Part shown: positions 49,819-58,067 of the stretch, one piece after another
Layout: each line of letters starts with the position of its first letter
How positions within the stretch are numbered: position 1 is the stretch's first letter
Assembly (NCBI RefSeq): GCF_900115095.1
Contig: NZ_FOVH01000004.1
Coordinates: 40,117 to 104,116 of the forward strand
From: Actinomadura madurae
GTDB taxonomy: Bacteria; Actinomycetota; Actinomycetes; Streptosporangiales; Streptosporangiaceae
Reading direction: 5' to 3'
Length of the DNA stretch: 64,000 nucleotides
Made by a program: the position numbers and the translations under genes
Notes under the pieces: generated by a model
What the model was told of the DNA's origin: nothing
The model's database searches: none
Seen by the model: the letters and a program-made list of their open reading frames with translations, nothing else

Positions 49819-50670
49819 TCAGAGCGATTCCGCGACCGTGTTGAGCAGGACCGCCGAGCCCTCGGGGCCCAGGGAGAGGCGGCGGAGAGCTTCGAACTTC
49901 TCCCTGTACCGGACGACTTCCTCGCGATAGTCGCGACCTATCAACTCCCCCTGGGCACCTTCCAGGTAGAGAACGTCATCATCTTCGGGCTCCGCGAATT
50001 CGATGAGTTTGAACGGACCCACCAACCCCGGATGCGCCCCACGGGCGAAGGGGACGATCTCAATCGTCACGTTGGGGCGCTTCGCCATCTCCAGCAGGTG
50101 CGACAACTGGGAGCGCATCACCGCATCACCGCCGACCGGCCGGCTGATCGCGGCCTCGTCGATGACGAAGAAGAATCTGGGGGGAGTGTCGCCCTCGAAG
50201 ATCTCCTGCCTGCGGATGCGCACCTCGACCAGTTCATCGATCTGGTCGGCGGCGTCCTCCCCGCGAAGGCTCGACAAGATCTCCCTGGCATAGGCGCTGG
50301 TCTGCAGCAGACCAGGGATGATCAGGGGCTGAAACTCCCGGGAAACCCCGGCGGCCGACTCGAACCCGATCAGCTCCGCCAGCTGCGGACTGAGGACCCT
50401 GCGGTACGCACTCCACCACGCCGTTTCACGGGCCGCCCGCGCGAGCGTCAGGAACTCGTCGAATCGCTCCTGCGGTACTCCGTACTGCTGCAACATGACC
50501 CGGACGTCACTGACGGCCACCCTGACCGTTCCGCCCTCGATGCGGATAATCTTCGAGAGCGACCATTCCAAGCCTTTTGCCGCCTGCTCCTGGGTCAACC
50601 CGGCGGCCTCGCGCGCCCTGCGCAGATCGATCCGAAGGCGTCGCTGATGCACAGTCGGACTGTCCGGCAT
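49819..50670 (-). CDS. XRE-family regulator with DUF5753 domain
   Basis: 283 aa from ATG 50670; the frame remains open to 50733. The HTH spans about 10-65 (LRRAREAAGLTQEQAAKGLE; SLSKIIRIEGG). A C-terminal DUF5753 domain follows (FQPLIIPGLLQTSAYAREIL, RRQEIFEGDTPPRFFFVIDE, VTIEIVPFARGAHPGLVGPF). Such proteins pair with DUF397 and influence development and antibiotic production in Streptomyces. The gap to DUF397 (49555-49818) holds no other gene. Confidence 0.93.
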   Translation of the reverse strand: MPDSPTVHQRRLRIDLRRAREAAGLTQEQAAKGLEWSLSKIIRIEGGTVRVAVSDVRVMLQQYGVPQERFDEFLTLARAARETAWWSAYRRVLSPQLAELIGFESAAGVSREFQPLIIPGLLQTSAYAREILSSLRGEDAADQIDELVEVRIRRQEIFEGDTPPRFFFVIDEAAISRPVGGDAVMRSQLSHLLEMAKRPNVTIEIVPFARGAHPGLVGPFKLIEFAEPEDDDVLYLEGAQGELIGRDYREEVVRYREKFEALRRLSLGPEGSAVLLNTVAESL

Positions 50671-51037
50671 GCCCAACACCTTCCCCTTTGGCCAGAAGGC
50701 TGTCTGCCACATTTCAAAGAGCTTAGGGCGCAAAGACTAGTGCAACCATGGCCCTACGTGGCAGCTTCGGCCAGGTTTTTGCAGAGTCCAGCAACTACTC
50801 GCCCAGTGTTGCGTCGCCAGAGCCGCACGAAACACCACACGCGCCACATCCACGGAAGATGCCGCAATCCCCCTGCGGACCCCATCTCCAGCCAGACGAC
50901 GACCGACGCACCGCGACCAACGGACGCGCTACGACCGGAGACCGCCGCTGATCCACGTCCTTGCACCCGCCGGTATGGCGGTGTTCCGTCCCCTTTAGGC
51001 TCGGTGCGTCGGCAACGTCCAGCACCATGGAGCTCTC
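50671..51037. other. Intergenic region between divergent genes
   Basis: 367 bases between the XRE regulator and the peroxiredoxin. Short Pro/His-rich open frames occur but lack ribosome sites and family features. It is presumed to hold the divergent promoters; none is distinct. Confidence 0.4.
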
Positions 51038-51499
51038 ATGACACCCCAGGTAGGAACCGAAGCCCCCGACTTCACCTTGAAGGACCAGAACAACCAGGAG
51101 GTCACGCTCTCCTCCTACCGCGGCAGCCGCAACGTGCTCCTCGTCTTCTACCCGTTCGCCTTCTCCGGGATTTGCACCGGGGAGCTGTGCGCCGTCCGCG
51201 ACGACATCGGCAGCTTCCAGAACGAGAACGTCCAGGTCCTCGGCGTCTCCGTGGACCACGTGTTCGCCCTCAAGGCGTGGGCCAACCAGGAGGGCTACCA
51301 GTTCCCGCTGCTGTCCGACTTCTGGCCCCACGGTGAGGTCGCCAAGCTCTACGACGTCTTCAACACGGACCGCGGCATGTCCGTCCGCGGCACGTTCCTC
51401 GTCGACAAGTCCGGCATTCTCCGCTTCACCGAGGTGAACGCCCCCGGCGAGGCACGCGACCAGGACGCCTGGAAGAAGGCCGTCAGCGCCCTCGCGTAA
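51038..51499 (+). CDS. AhpE-type peroxiredoxin
   Basis: 153 aa. The peroxidatic Cys is in FYPFAFSGICTGELC (about residue 46), with conserved Thr/Arg partners. SVDHVFALKAWANQEGYQF and RGTFLVDKSGILRF follow the family. A second Cys (ELC) is four residues away. AhpE enzymes reduce hydroperoxides using mycothiol/mycoredoxin or thioredoxin. It stands alone, with no reductase partner adjacent. Confidence 0.93.
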   Translation: MTPQVGTEAPDFTLKDQNNQEVTLSSYRGSRNVLLVFYPFAFSGICTGELCAVRDDIGSFQNENVQVLGVSVDHVFALKAWANQEGYQFPLLSDFWPHGEVAKLYDVFNTDRGMSVRGTFLVDKSGILRFTEVNAPGEARDQDAWKKAVSALA

Positions 51500-51660
51500 A
51501 CCACTCGAACGTCGAGAACAAGTCAGTCGAGCGGTCCTTGCAGGTCCGGAGAACACGAGGGGTCGCCAACGGGAGTCCTGGGCGAACCGCGGACGTCCGC
51601 GCCGGGGTTTTGCCCAGGCGGAAGTGTGCGCGGCGGCCGCTCTGGTCCGCCGCGCGGTGG

Positions 51661-52527
51661 TCAGCCGAAGTTGCCCTGGGGGAACTTGAGAAGGGCACCG
51701 GCGTCCACGCGGATCTGCTGGCCGGTGATGTACCGCGACTCGTCGGAAGCTAGGAACAGCACGAGATTCGAGATGTCGACCGGCTCCAGGTAGGGGATGG
51801 GCATGGCATGGAGGGTCGCGAATGCCGGCTCGGCATCTTCGCGGATCGGGTGTTCCAGGTCCGGGCGGTACAGCGCGTAGACACCATCGTTGTGCAGCAT
51901 GCGGGTGTCGCAGTTGGTGGGGTGGATGGTGTTGACGCGTATGAACCGCGGCGCCAGGTGCAGAGCCATCTGCTCGGTGTAGCCGATGAGCGTCTTCTTG
52001 GCCCATGCGTAGCCTGCGATGCCGGGACCCGTCGCCGGGTTGTCGATGGTGCCGGGCAGCATCGCGGCGGTGGACCCGGTCACCACCACCGAGGAGTGGT
52101 CCGGCAGATGGGGCAGGGCCACCGCGACCGTGTTCATCACGCCGAGCAGGTCGACATCGGCGGCGTCGATGAAGTATTGAGGATCGTGGTCGCCCACGGC
52201 CATCGGCAGGATCCCGGCGTTCGCCACGACGATGTCCAGGCGGCCGAGTTCGGCCACGCCGTCCGCGACGGCCTGTCGCAGCTCGCCGCGTTCGCGCACG
52301 TCGGCCTTGCGGGAGACGATGCGTCGGCCGAACCGCTCGACCAGTTCAGTGGTCTCGGCGAGGTCCTCCGGGGTGGCGAGGGGGTAGGAGACGGACTCGA
52401 TCTGCGCGCAGAGGTCGACGGCGAGGATGTCGGCGCCCTCCCGTGCGAGGCGGACCGCATGACTACGGCCCTGACCGCGGGCGGCGCCGGTGATGAAGGC
52501 GACTTTGCCCTCAAGACGTCCTGGCAT
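51661..52527 (-). CDS. Mycofactocin-coupled type SDR oxidoreductase
   Basis: 288 aa. Rossmann start GKVAFITGAARGQGRSHAVR with the GQGRSHA pattern typical of the mycofactocin-coupled SDR family, including the expanded loop after ILAVDLCAQIESVSYPLATP that shields bound NAD. Catalytic Ser in VVTGSTAA, Tyr and Lys in GYAWAKKTL. Such enzymes oxidise alcohols and pass electrons to mycofactocin instead of free NAD. No mycofactocin biosynthesis gene lies in this window. Confidence 0.9.
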   Translation of the reverse strand: MPGRLEGKVAFITGAARGQGRSHAVRLAREGADILAVDLCAQIESVSYPLATPEDLAETTELVERFGRRIVSRKADVRERGELRQAVADGVAELGRLDIVVANAGILPMAVGDHDPQYFIDAADVDLLGVMNTVAVALPHLPDHSSVVVTGSTAAMLPGTIDNPATGPGIAGYAWAKKTLIGYTEQMALHLAPRFIRVNTIHPTNCDTRMLHNDGVYALYRPDLEHPIREDAEPAFATLHAMPIPYLEPVDISNLVLFLASDESRYITGQQIRVDAGALLKFPQGNFG

Positions 52528-52680
52528 CTCTGGTCTCCTTCTGTGCTGATGTAGGCGATGCTCCTCCAGGTACTGCTCGACGCACTCCTCGACCTGTCGT
52601 ACCTGGATACGGCGGAGAGTCCACGCTGCTGTAGGGGCGCGAAGATCCCACTGGACGCGAATGCGCGCTGCGGTCTGTGG

Positions 52681-53139
52681 TCACCAGCCAGGTGGTAGCT
52701 CGGTGGGGCAGCGGGTCCACCACCAGCGAGTCTCTCGGCCCTCTGCGAGAGGCCTCCAGTACTGCGACAACTCCGCTCCGCCATCCTCCGATGTGACGGC
52801 TCGGTAGCGTGCGTCGAGTCGCTTCACGCAAGCTTCAACCTTGCCTTGCAGGCCATGCGGCATCGCATCGAGAAACTCGTCGATTCCGTCTCTAACGGTG
52901 AGGACGTTCAAGTACTCGTACACCATGTAGTAGTCCTGACGACGCCACCCCTCCTCCATGCGTGAGATCAGGACCTCCCAATAACGCAGGCAGTCGAGGA
53001 CGCCGTAGGCCGGCTCGCTGGCCTTGAAGTCTCGGCCGGCGTTCTCCCGGACCAAGGCTTGCAGGTCGAGGAGTGCGATCGCCTGCCGCTCCTCGGGAGT
53101 GAGCCCACGGACCAGGCGGGCCGTCTCGTCGGCGCTCAC
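52681..53139 (-). CDS. Hypothetical protein
   Basis: 152 aa from GTG 53139 (VSADETARLVRGLTPEER). A largely helical protein, rich in Trp and Tyr (CLRYWEVLISRMEEGWRRQD, YYMVYEYLNVLTVRDGIDEF), with DAMPHGLQGKVEACVKRLDA near the middle. The family was not recognised; small helical proteins of this kind often act as immunity or antitoxin partners. The frame is open upstream, but that part has poor coding character. Start uncertain. Confidence 0.55.
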   Translation of the reverse strand: MSADETARLVRGLTPEERQAIALLDLQALVRENAGRDFKASEPAYGVLDCLRYWEVLISRMEEGWRRQDYYMVYEYLNVLTVRDGIDEFLDAMPHGLQGKVEACVKRLDARYRAVTSEDGGAELSQYWRPLAEGRETRWWWTRCPTELPPGW

Positions 53140-53269
53140 GCGGCGGGGGCGGCGACCACAAGGCAGCTCAGGCCCGTGCCGTCCAGGCCGCAGTAGCCGG
53201 TCGAGGGCCGTGTGAAGGTACTGCTGATGGTAAGTCTCATTCGGATAGGGCCCAGGCAGGAAGGTCGGA

Positions 53270-53473
53270 GTGGACGAAGGCGGTTTGGGTCGTGGGGCCC
53301 TCGCCTCTATCGAGGGCGACGAACGTGTCCGAGGACCGCCGCCAAGTATCGGCCAAGCCCGCGACCTCCGGGACCGACTCGAAACCTTCGAGCGGGAGAG
53401 TGCCGACCGCTCGCTGGCCTCAATGAGCCATTCGCTGGGACACTCCACAACACGTCCGAACGATCGGGAGTGA
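53270..53473 (+). CDS. Possible small protein upstream of the DUF3592-like gene
   Basis: A 67-aa ORF from GTG 53270 (GGTCGGA before it). Product: MDEGGLGRGALASIEGDERV, then a charged helical segment (ARDLRDRLETFERESADRSL) and HSTTRPNDRE. The stop lies two bases before the next ATG. Codon bias is weak; it may be only a spurious frame. On the minus strand the same stretch has no gene. Confidence 0.35.
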   Translation: MDEGGLGRGALASIEGDERVRGPPPSIGQARDLRDRLETFERESADRSLASMSHSLGHSTTRPNDRE

Positions 53474-53475
53474 GC

Positions 53476-53871
53476 ATGGTCTGGGCCATCGTCGAACGGT
53501 TCACCGGCGTGGTCTTCCTGATCCTCGTCCTGCCGGACTACCTCAAGGAACGCCACCTGACCCGCAACGGAGTGCGCACCCGTGCCGAGGTCGGCAGGAA
53601 ATACGAGCGGGTCTCCTTCTGGCGGCGCGGGATCGTACGAAAGTACGACCTGACCTTCACCGCCGCCGACGGCACCCGCATCACGACCCGCTACGAACCC
53701 AGCCGCGTCCTGGAGGGAGGCTGGGAGCCCATCGTCTACGACCCCAAGCACCCCAAGGACCTCCTCCTGGCCTCCGACCTCCCCCCGAAGCCCACCTACG
53801 TCTACGTCGGCGTTGCCTGCACGGTCTTCTTCGCGATCTTCCCCCCGTCCCTGCTCTCGACTCTGGGCTGA
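53476..53871 (+). CDS. DUF3592-like small membrane protein
   Basis: 131 aa from ATG 53476 (GGGAG six bases upstream). An N-terminal hydrophobic helix (WAIVERFTGVVFLILVLPDY), then a beta-rich domain (RTRAEVGRKYERVSFWRRG, KYDLTFTAADGTRITTRYEP, YDPKHPKDLLLASD), and a C-terminal helix (YVYVGVACTVFFAIFPPSLL). This is the layout of DUF3592 proteins, whose function is unknown. Confidence 0.7.
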   Translation: MVWAIVERFTGVVFLILVLPDYLKERHLTRNGVRTRAEVGRKYERVSFWRRGIVRKYDLTFTAADGTRITTRYEPSRVLEGGWEPIVYDPKHPKDLLLASDLPPKPTYVYVGVACTVFFAIFPPSLLSTLG

Positions 53872-54083
53872 TCGCATGAGTGGCGCATACGCACCAGCCC
53901 GCGCCAAACGACGAAGGTTCCAGGACCTGCTGGTAGGTGGCTCGGGAGGCTTCGGCGGCCTTTCGCTGGACGTCGATGCGGGGTGAAGACGGCCGAGCGG
54001 TGCTGGGTGCCCACGTCGTTGCCCTGGCGCATGCCCGGCCACGACATGAGCGTGTCTCGGTTGGTTGATTACAGGCTGATAGG

Positions 54084-54977
54084 TTGCGGGTCGTGGTCAA
54101 ACGGGGCATGGCGTTCGGGGGCGCGGCCTATGTGATGTGGGGGCTGTTCCCGCTGTACTGGCCGCTGCTCAAGCCGGCGGGGGCGGTCGAGATCCTCGCG
54201 CACCGGATCATGTGGTCGCTCGTGGCGGTGGCCGCGGTGCTCGCCGTGCGACGCAGCTGGCGGTGGGTGCGCGCGCTGGGGCTCCGGCAGTGGGTGCTGC
54301 TGGGGCTGGCGGCGGCGGTGATCAGCGTCAACTGGGGGACGTACATCTACGCCGTCAACAGCGGGCAGACGGTCGAGGCGGCGCTGGGGTACTTCATCAA
54401 CCCGCTGATCAGCGTGGTGTTCGGTGTGATGGTCTTCCAGGAGCGGCTGCGGCCGTGGCAGTGGACGGCCGTCGGCCTGGGGACGGCGGCGGTGGTCGTG
54501 CTGACCGTCGACTACGGGCGGCCTCCCTGGATCGCGCTGATGCTGGCCTTCGCGTTCGGCACGTACGGGCTGCTCAAGAAGTTCGCCAACATGCCGTCGG
54601 CGGAGAGCCTGGCGGTCGAGACGGCCGTGCTGTTCGTGCCCGCGCTGGTCTTCCTGCTCTTCCTGGAGGGACGTGGGGGCGCCGCCTTCGGGCATCACGG
54701 TGTGGGGCACGCGGTGCTGCTGGTCGGGGCGGGGGTCGTGACGGCCGTCCCGCTGATGCTGTTCAACGCGTCGGCGATCCGGCTGCCGATGACCGTCATC
54801 GGGATGCTGCAGTACCTGGCGCCCGTGCTGCAGTTCGTCATCGGGGTGTTCATCCAGCACGAGGAGATGCCCGCCAGCCGGTGGGCGGGGTTCCTCTTGG
54901 TTTGGTTCGCCCTGGTAACGCTGACCTGGGACGGATTGAGGGCGGGACGCCGGGAAGCGGTGCCCGAAGCCGCATAG
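54084..54977 (+). CDS. rarD: RarD-like EamA/DMT transporter
   Basis: 297 aa from TTG 54084 (an internal GTG at 54093 is equally possible). Ten membrane helices in two EamA repeats. Strong RarD features: GAAYVMWGLFPLYWPLLKPA, EILAHRIMWSL, NWGTYIYAVNSGQTVEAALG, YFINPLISVVFGVMVFQERL, LMLFNASAIRLPMTVIGMLQ, and YLAPVLQFVIGVFI. RarD proteins are putative permeases historically called chloramphenicol-sensitive; the substrate is uncertain. Confidence 0.92.
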   Translation: MRVVVKRGMAFGGAAYVMWGLFPLYWPLLKPAGAVEILAHRIMWSLVAVAAVLAVRRSWRWVRALGLRQWVLLGLAAAVISVNWGTYIYAVNSGQTVEAALGYFINPLISVVFGVMVFQERLRPWQWTAVGLGTAAVVVLTVDYGRPPWIALMLAFAFGTYGLLKKFANMPSAESLAVETAVLFVPALVFLLFLEGRGGAAFGHHGVGHAVLLVGAGVVTAVPLMLFNASAIRLPMTVIGMLQYLAPVLQFVIGVFIQHEEMPASRWAGFLLVWFALVTLTWDGLRAGRREAVPEAA

Positions 54978-55024
54978 AGGAGCTAGAGTGCCGGTCGTCA
55001 AACACCGGATTCGAGGAGCCCCCG

Positions 55025-55378
55025 TTGCGTCTGGTCAGTGTCACCGTGTTGGGAACAGCGCTCATCGCGGCGGGCATGCTGGCACCGGCGACGGGTGAGG
55101 CGACCGATCAGGACGGAGTCGCGGTGAAGCCCGGCATGGCGCGGCCCGGGGAGCAGGTACGCCTCTCGGTGCCCGGGTGCGCGGGCGACGTGGCCGCGCG
55201 GTCCGAGGCGTTCGCCGGACGGACCGTGAACGGCATCGCCATCGTTCGGCGGGACGCGGCGCCCAGCACATACCCGGTCGAGGCCCGCTGTGGTGCGCGG
55301 AGAGTGACCGGCGAGGTCCAGGTGGCGGGACGGGTCGCGTGGCCGGACCTCCTCCCGCCCCGCCCAGACGACCGGTAA
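55025..55378 (+). CDS. Small secreted protein
   Basis: 117 aa from TTG 55025, with GAGGAG at 55013-55018. A signal peptide (LRLVSVTVLGTALIAAGMLA, cleavage after PATGEA) precedes a short domain (VAVKPGMARPGEQVRLSVPG, with Cys in PGCAG and EARCGARR, a likely disulfide). Actinomycetes have many similar unnamed exported immunoglobulin-like domains. No function is assigned. Confidence 0.7.
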   Translation: MRLVSVTVLGTALIAAGMLAPATGEATDQDGVAVKPGMARPGEQVRLSVPGCAGDVAARSEAFAGRTVNGIAIVRRDAAPSTYPVEARCGARRVTGEVQVAGRVAWPDLLPPRPDDR

Positions 55379-55723
55379 CCGAGATAAGGCGGGCCCCTTT
55401 TCCTTTCGGCGTCCGCTACTTAACGTACTTATTTACTCACAGTACGTTTTTCTGGGTTGTGACCTGGGCGGACGATGTCAGAGCCGCCCAAGAAATGAGA
55501 CAACCCGGCCGGCAAGTGATGAACGCCACCCGGAATGGGCTGATATTTCTTCCCTTCGTCCCCTTGATCGCGTTAATTGATCATGTGATACTTCCAGCAA
55601 AACATACATAGCGCCCAAGAATCTCAGACGTGGACAGAGATCGCTAATCGCCCAGCCAGGACCTCAGCGCAGCGGCCACGGCAGGCGGTCCGATGATGTC
55701 GAGCTCGTGGGGGGCCGTCGGAA
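55379..55723. other. AT-rich regulatory gap before the diterpenoid cassette
   Basis: 345 bases of lower GC than flanks. It holds the AACGTACT/AGTACGTT inverted repeat and short AT-rich frames (the frame reading MNATRNGLIFLPFVPLIALI is too short to trust). It is presumed to contain the promoter of the P450-cyclase operon. Confidence 0.4.
55422..55448. promoter_or_regulatory. Inverted repeat AACGTACT-N11-AGTACGTT
   Basis: 8-bp perfect arms with an 11-bp spacer, followed by TT. It may be a regulator site for the cyclase operon 276 bases downstream, or an AT-rich terminator of the secreted-protein gene. Confidence 0.4.
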
Positions 55724-57100
55724 GTGTCCATTGATGTTGGCGCCGTCCCCTTGCGACGGGCCAAGAACTTTCCTCTGTACCGGACCGCCTTGGGATTCAT
55801 CAAAGATCCGCTGCAGCAGCTCGAACGCATGGGCGAGGAGGCCGACGGCCGGCTGATGCGGATCGGCCTCGGGGCTTCCCGCCCGTTCCTGGCGACCGAC
55901 CCCGAGGACGTGGAACAGGTACTCCGGCACCAGTCGGACCGTTTCGACCGCAGCGGGGTCTACTGGCGTCCCATCCGCGACCTGATGACCGACAGCATCC
56001 TGGACGAGGGCCCGGGATGGGACGCGAGCAAGCGGACCCTGCAGCCGGTCTTCTCCCTCCACAACACCAAGAGGCTCACCGCGCTGATGGCGGACGCGAT
56101 CAACGGCGCGGTCGACGATCTGGAGGAGAACGCCCGGGGCGGCACCCCGGTCGACATGCTCCAGGAGATGTACCTGATCATCAACAAGACCGTGGTCAAG
56201 GTGCTCTTCGGCGACAAGATCACGCGCGCCGAGGCGGACGTGATGATCCCGCCTCTGCAGCAGATCGTCATCAGGATCGCGTACCGGTTCCTGTTCCCGT
56301 TCATGCCGCGGGCCGTGCCCATGCCCGGTGACCAGGCGTTCCGCAACGCCGTCAAGGCGATGGACGACTGCCTGTTCGCGCTGGTCGAGCGCTACCGCGA
56401 CGACCCCGGCGAGGGCAACGACATCTTCACCGCGCTGTGCCGTGCCAGCAAGCGGGAGGGCGGCCCGGTGGACGACCGGTGGATCCGCAGCAATCTGCTC
56501 GCCACGTTCGGTGCGAGCAATGAGACCACCACCGTGGCACTGACGTGGCTGTGGCCGCTACTGAACGGGCATCCGGAGGTCAGCGAGAAGCTGCATGACG
56601 AAGCCCTGCGAGTGGTGGGCACCGAGCGCGTCCGCGCCGAGCACCTGCCGCAACTCCAGTACACCAAGCAGGTCGTCCAGGAGCTGCTGCGCATCTTCCC
56701 GGTGGGCTGGCTGTTCTCCAGGGTGGCCACCGAGGACACCGTGCTGAGCGGGGTGCGGATCCGCAAGGGCGACACCGTGCTGGTCAGCCCCTTCGTCACC
56801 CAGCGGATGAAGTCGATATGGGGCGAGGACGCCCGCAGCTTCAACCCCGACCGGTTCGAGCCCGAGCGTGCGAGGCGGTACCACCGCTACGCCTACTTCC
56901 CCTTCGGCGGCGGCCCGCACCAGTGCGTGGGCCGGCACATCGTCCAGGCCGAGGCGCAGCTGATCCTCGCCTCCATCTTCAGCCGGTTCCGCCCGCGGCC
57001 GGTGGAAGGGGCGGAGATGCCCAAGCCGCAGGTGGGCCTGACGCTGCGGCCCGACAAGCCGATCATGATGACGCTGGATCCCCTCCAGCGGTCCGCCTGA
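55724..57100 (+). CDS. Cytochrome P450
   Basis: 458 aa from GTG 55724. Heme-binding loop FPFGGGPHQCVGRH with ligand Cys401; K-helix ELLR; I-helix GASNETTT, where Asn replaces the usual acidic residue before Thr. The N-terminal PLYRTALGFIKDPLQQLERM and the length resemble CYP class enzymes of diterpenoid or terpenoid pathways. It likely oxidises the hydrocarbon made by the two cyclases immediately downstream. Partner ferredoxin and reductase genes are absent. Confidence 0.93.
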   Translation: MSIDVGAVPLRRAKNFPLYRTALGFIKDPLQQLERMGEEADGRLMRIGLGASRPFLATDPEDVEQVLRHQSDRFDRSGVYWRPIRDLMTDSILDEGPGWDASKRTLQPVFSLHNTKRLTALMADAINGAVDDLEENARGGTPVDMLQEMYLIINKTVVKVLFGDKITRAEADVMIPPLQQIVIRIAYRFLFPFMPRAVPMPGDQAFRNAVKAMDDCLFALVERYRDDPGEGNDIFTALCRASKREGGPVDDRWIRSNLLATFGASNETTTVALTWLWPLLNGHPEVSEKLHDEALRVVGTERVRAEHLPQLQYTKQVVQELLRIFPVGWLFSRVATEDTVLSGVRIRKGDTVLVSPFVTQRMKSIWGEDARSFNPDRFEPERARRYHRYAYFPFGGGPHQCVGRHIVQAEAQLILASIFSRFRPRPVEGAEMPKPQVGLTLRPDKPIMMTLDPLQRSA

Positions 57101-57122
57101 GAACGGCTTCGAGGGCAGAGCG

Positions 57123-58067
57123 ATGCCGAATTCCGATACCCCGAGCAACGGCGTCCCCCAGTCGAGCGCGGAGCGGGCCGCCGGCGATCCGATGCGCGCG
57201 GCCCAGGGCCACGGCGCCGTCCTGGCGCAGGCGGTGCGGGCCGCCCGCGACCTCGCGGCGTGCGCGGAGGCCTATCCCGACGTCTTCGCCGTCAAGCCCA
57301 TCGACGGAACCCTGTTCACCGCCGTCGCGTGCGCCAACGCGTTCGGCTCCCCGGAGCTCAGCGCCGCGCGGCTGCGGATCGCCAACCGCACGTCGTTGTG
57401 GATCTTCGGCCTGGACTGGCTGGTCGACCACGTGGCGACGACCCGGGAGGAGATCGACGACCTCAACCGGCGCTGCCTCGCCGTGGCCGACGGCGGCGAC
57501 CCGGCGGCCGGTGACGGGCTCGCCCGGTTCCTGGCCGACATCCGCGACGAGGTCGCCGCCTCCCCCGCCTTCGCCGGGTTGCGCGACGACTGGCGGGGCC
57601 AGCTGGTACGGCTGCTGGAGGCGGGGGCGCGAGAGGTGGAGTGGAAGGCGTCGGCCTCGTCCGGTGACCGGAGCGCGCTGCCGTCCTTCGAGGACTACCT
57701 CGACAACGCCGACAACTACGGATCGGCCTGGGTCAACATCTCGCACTGGATCGTCAACGGCGACGCGGCCACCCTGGCGAACGCCGACCGGCTCCAGGTC
57801 ATCAGCCGCGAGGTGCAGAAGATCCTCCGGCTGCTGAACGACCTGGCCACCCTGGAACGGGACAAGGCCTGGAACGATCTCAACGCGCAGTTGCTCGGCG
57901 CCGACGCCGACACGCTGACCGCGCGCATCGAGGAGATCGTCCGGCGCTGCAACACGCTGCTCGAACCGCTGCGCGGCGAGTGCCCGGCGGCCGTGGACTA
58001 CCTGGAACGCCAGATCGGCTACAGCACCGGGTTCTACGGCACCAGCGACTACTGGGGATCGCTGTGA
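57123..58067 (+). CDS. Class I terpene synthase (diterpene synthase-like)
   Basis: 314 aa from ATG 57123. The first metal motif is DWLVDH (Asp98, Asp102), an altered DDxxD. The second is NDLATLERD (Asn239, Thr243, Asp247), an NSE/DTE-type motif whose last ligand is Asp rather than Glu. Helical throughout (ANRTSLWIFGLDWLVDHVAT). It would ionise the diphosphate made by the class II partner, which follows with a GTGA overlap. Low overall similarity to standard names means the product cannot be predicted. Confidence 0.85.
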   Translation: MPNSDTPSNGVPQSSAERAAGDPMRAAQGHGAVLAQAVRAARDLAACAEAYPDVFAVKPIDGTLFTAVACANAFGSPELSAARLRIANRTSLWIFGLDWLVDHVATTREEIDDLNRRCLAVADGGDPAAGDGLARFLADIRDEVAASPAFAGLRDDWRGQLVRLLEAGAREVEWKASASSGDRSALPSFEDYLDNADNYGSAWVNISHWIVNGDAATLANADRLQVISREVQKILRLLNDLATLERDKAWNDLNAQLLGADADTLTARIEEIVRRCNTLLEPLRGECPAAVDYLERQIGYSTGFYGTSDYWGSL

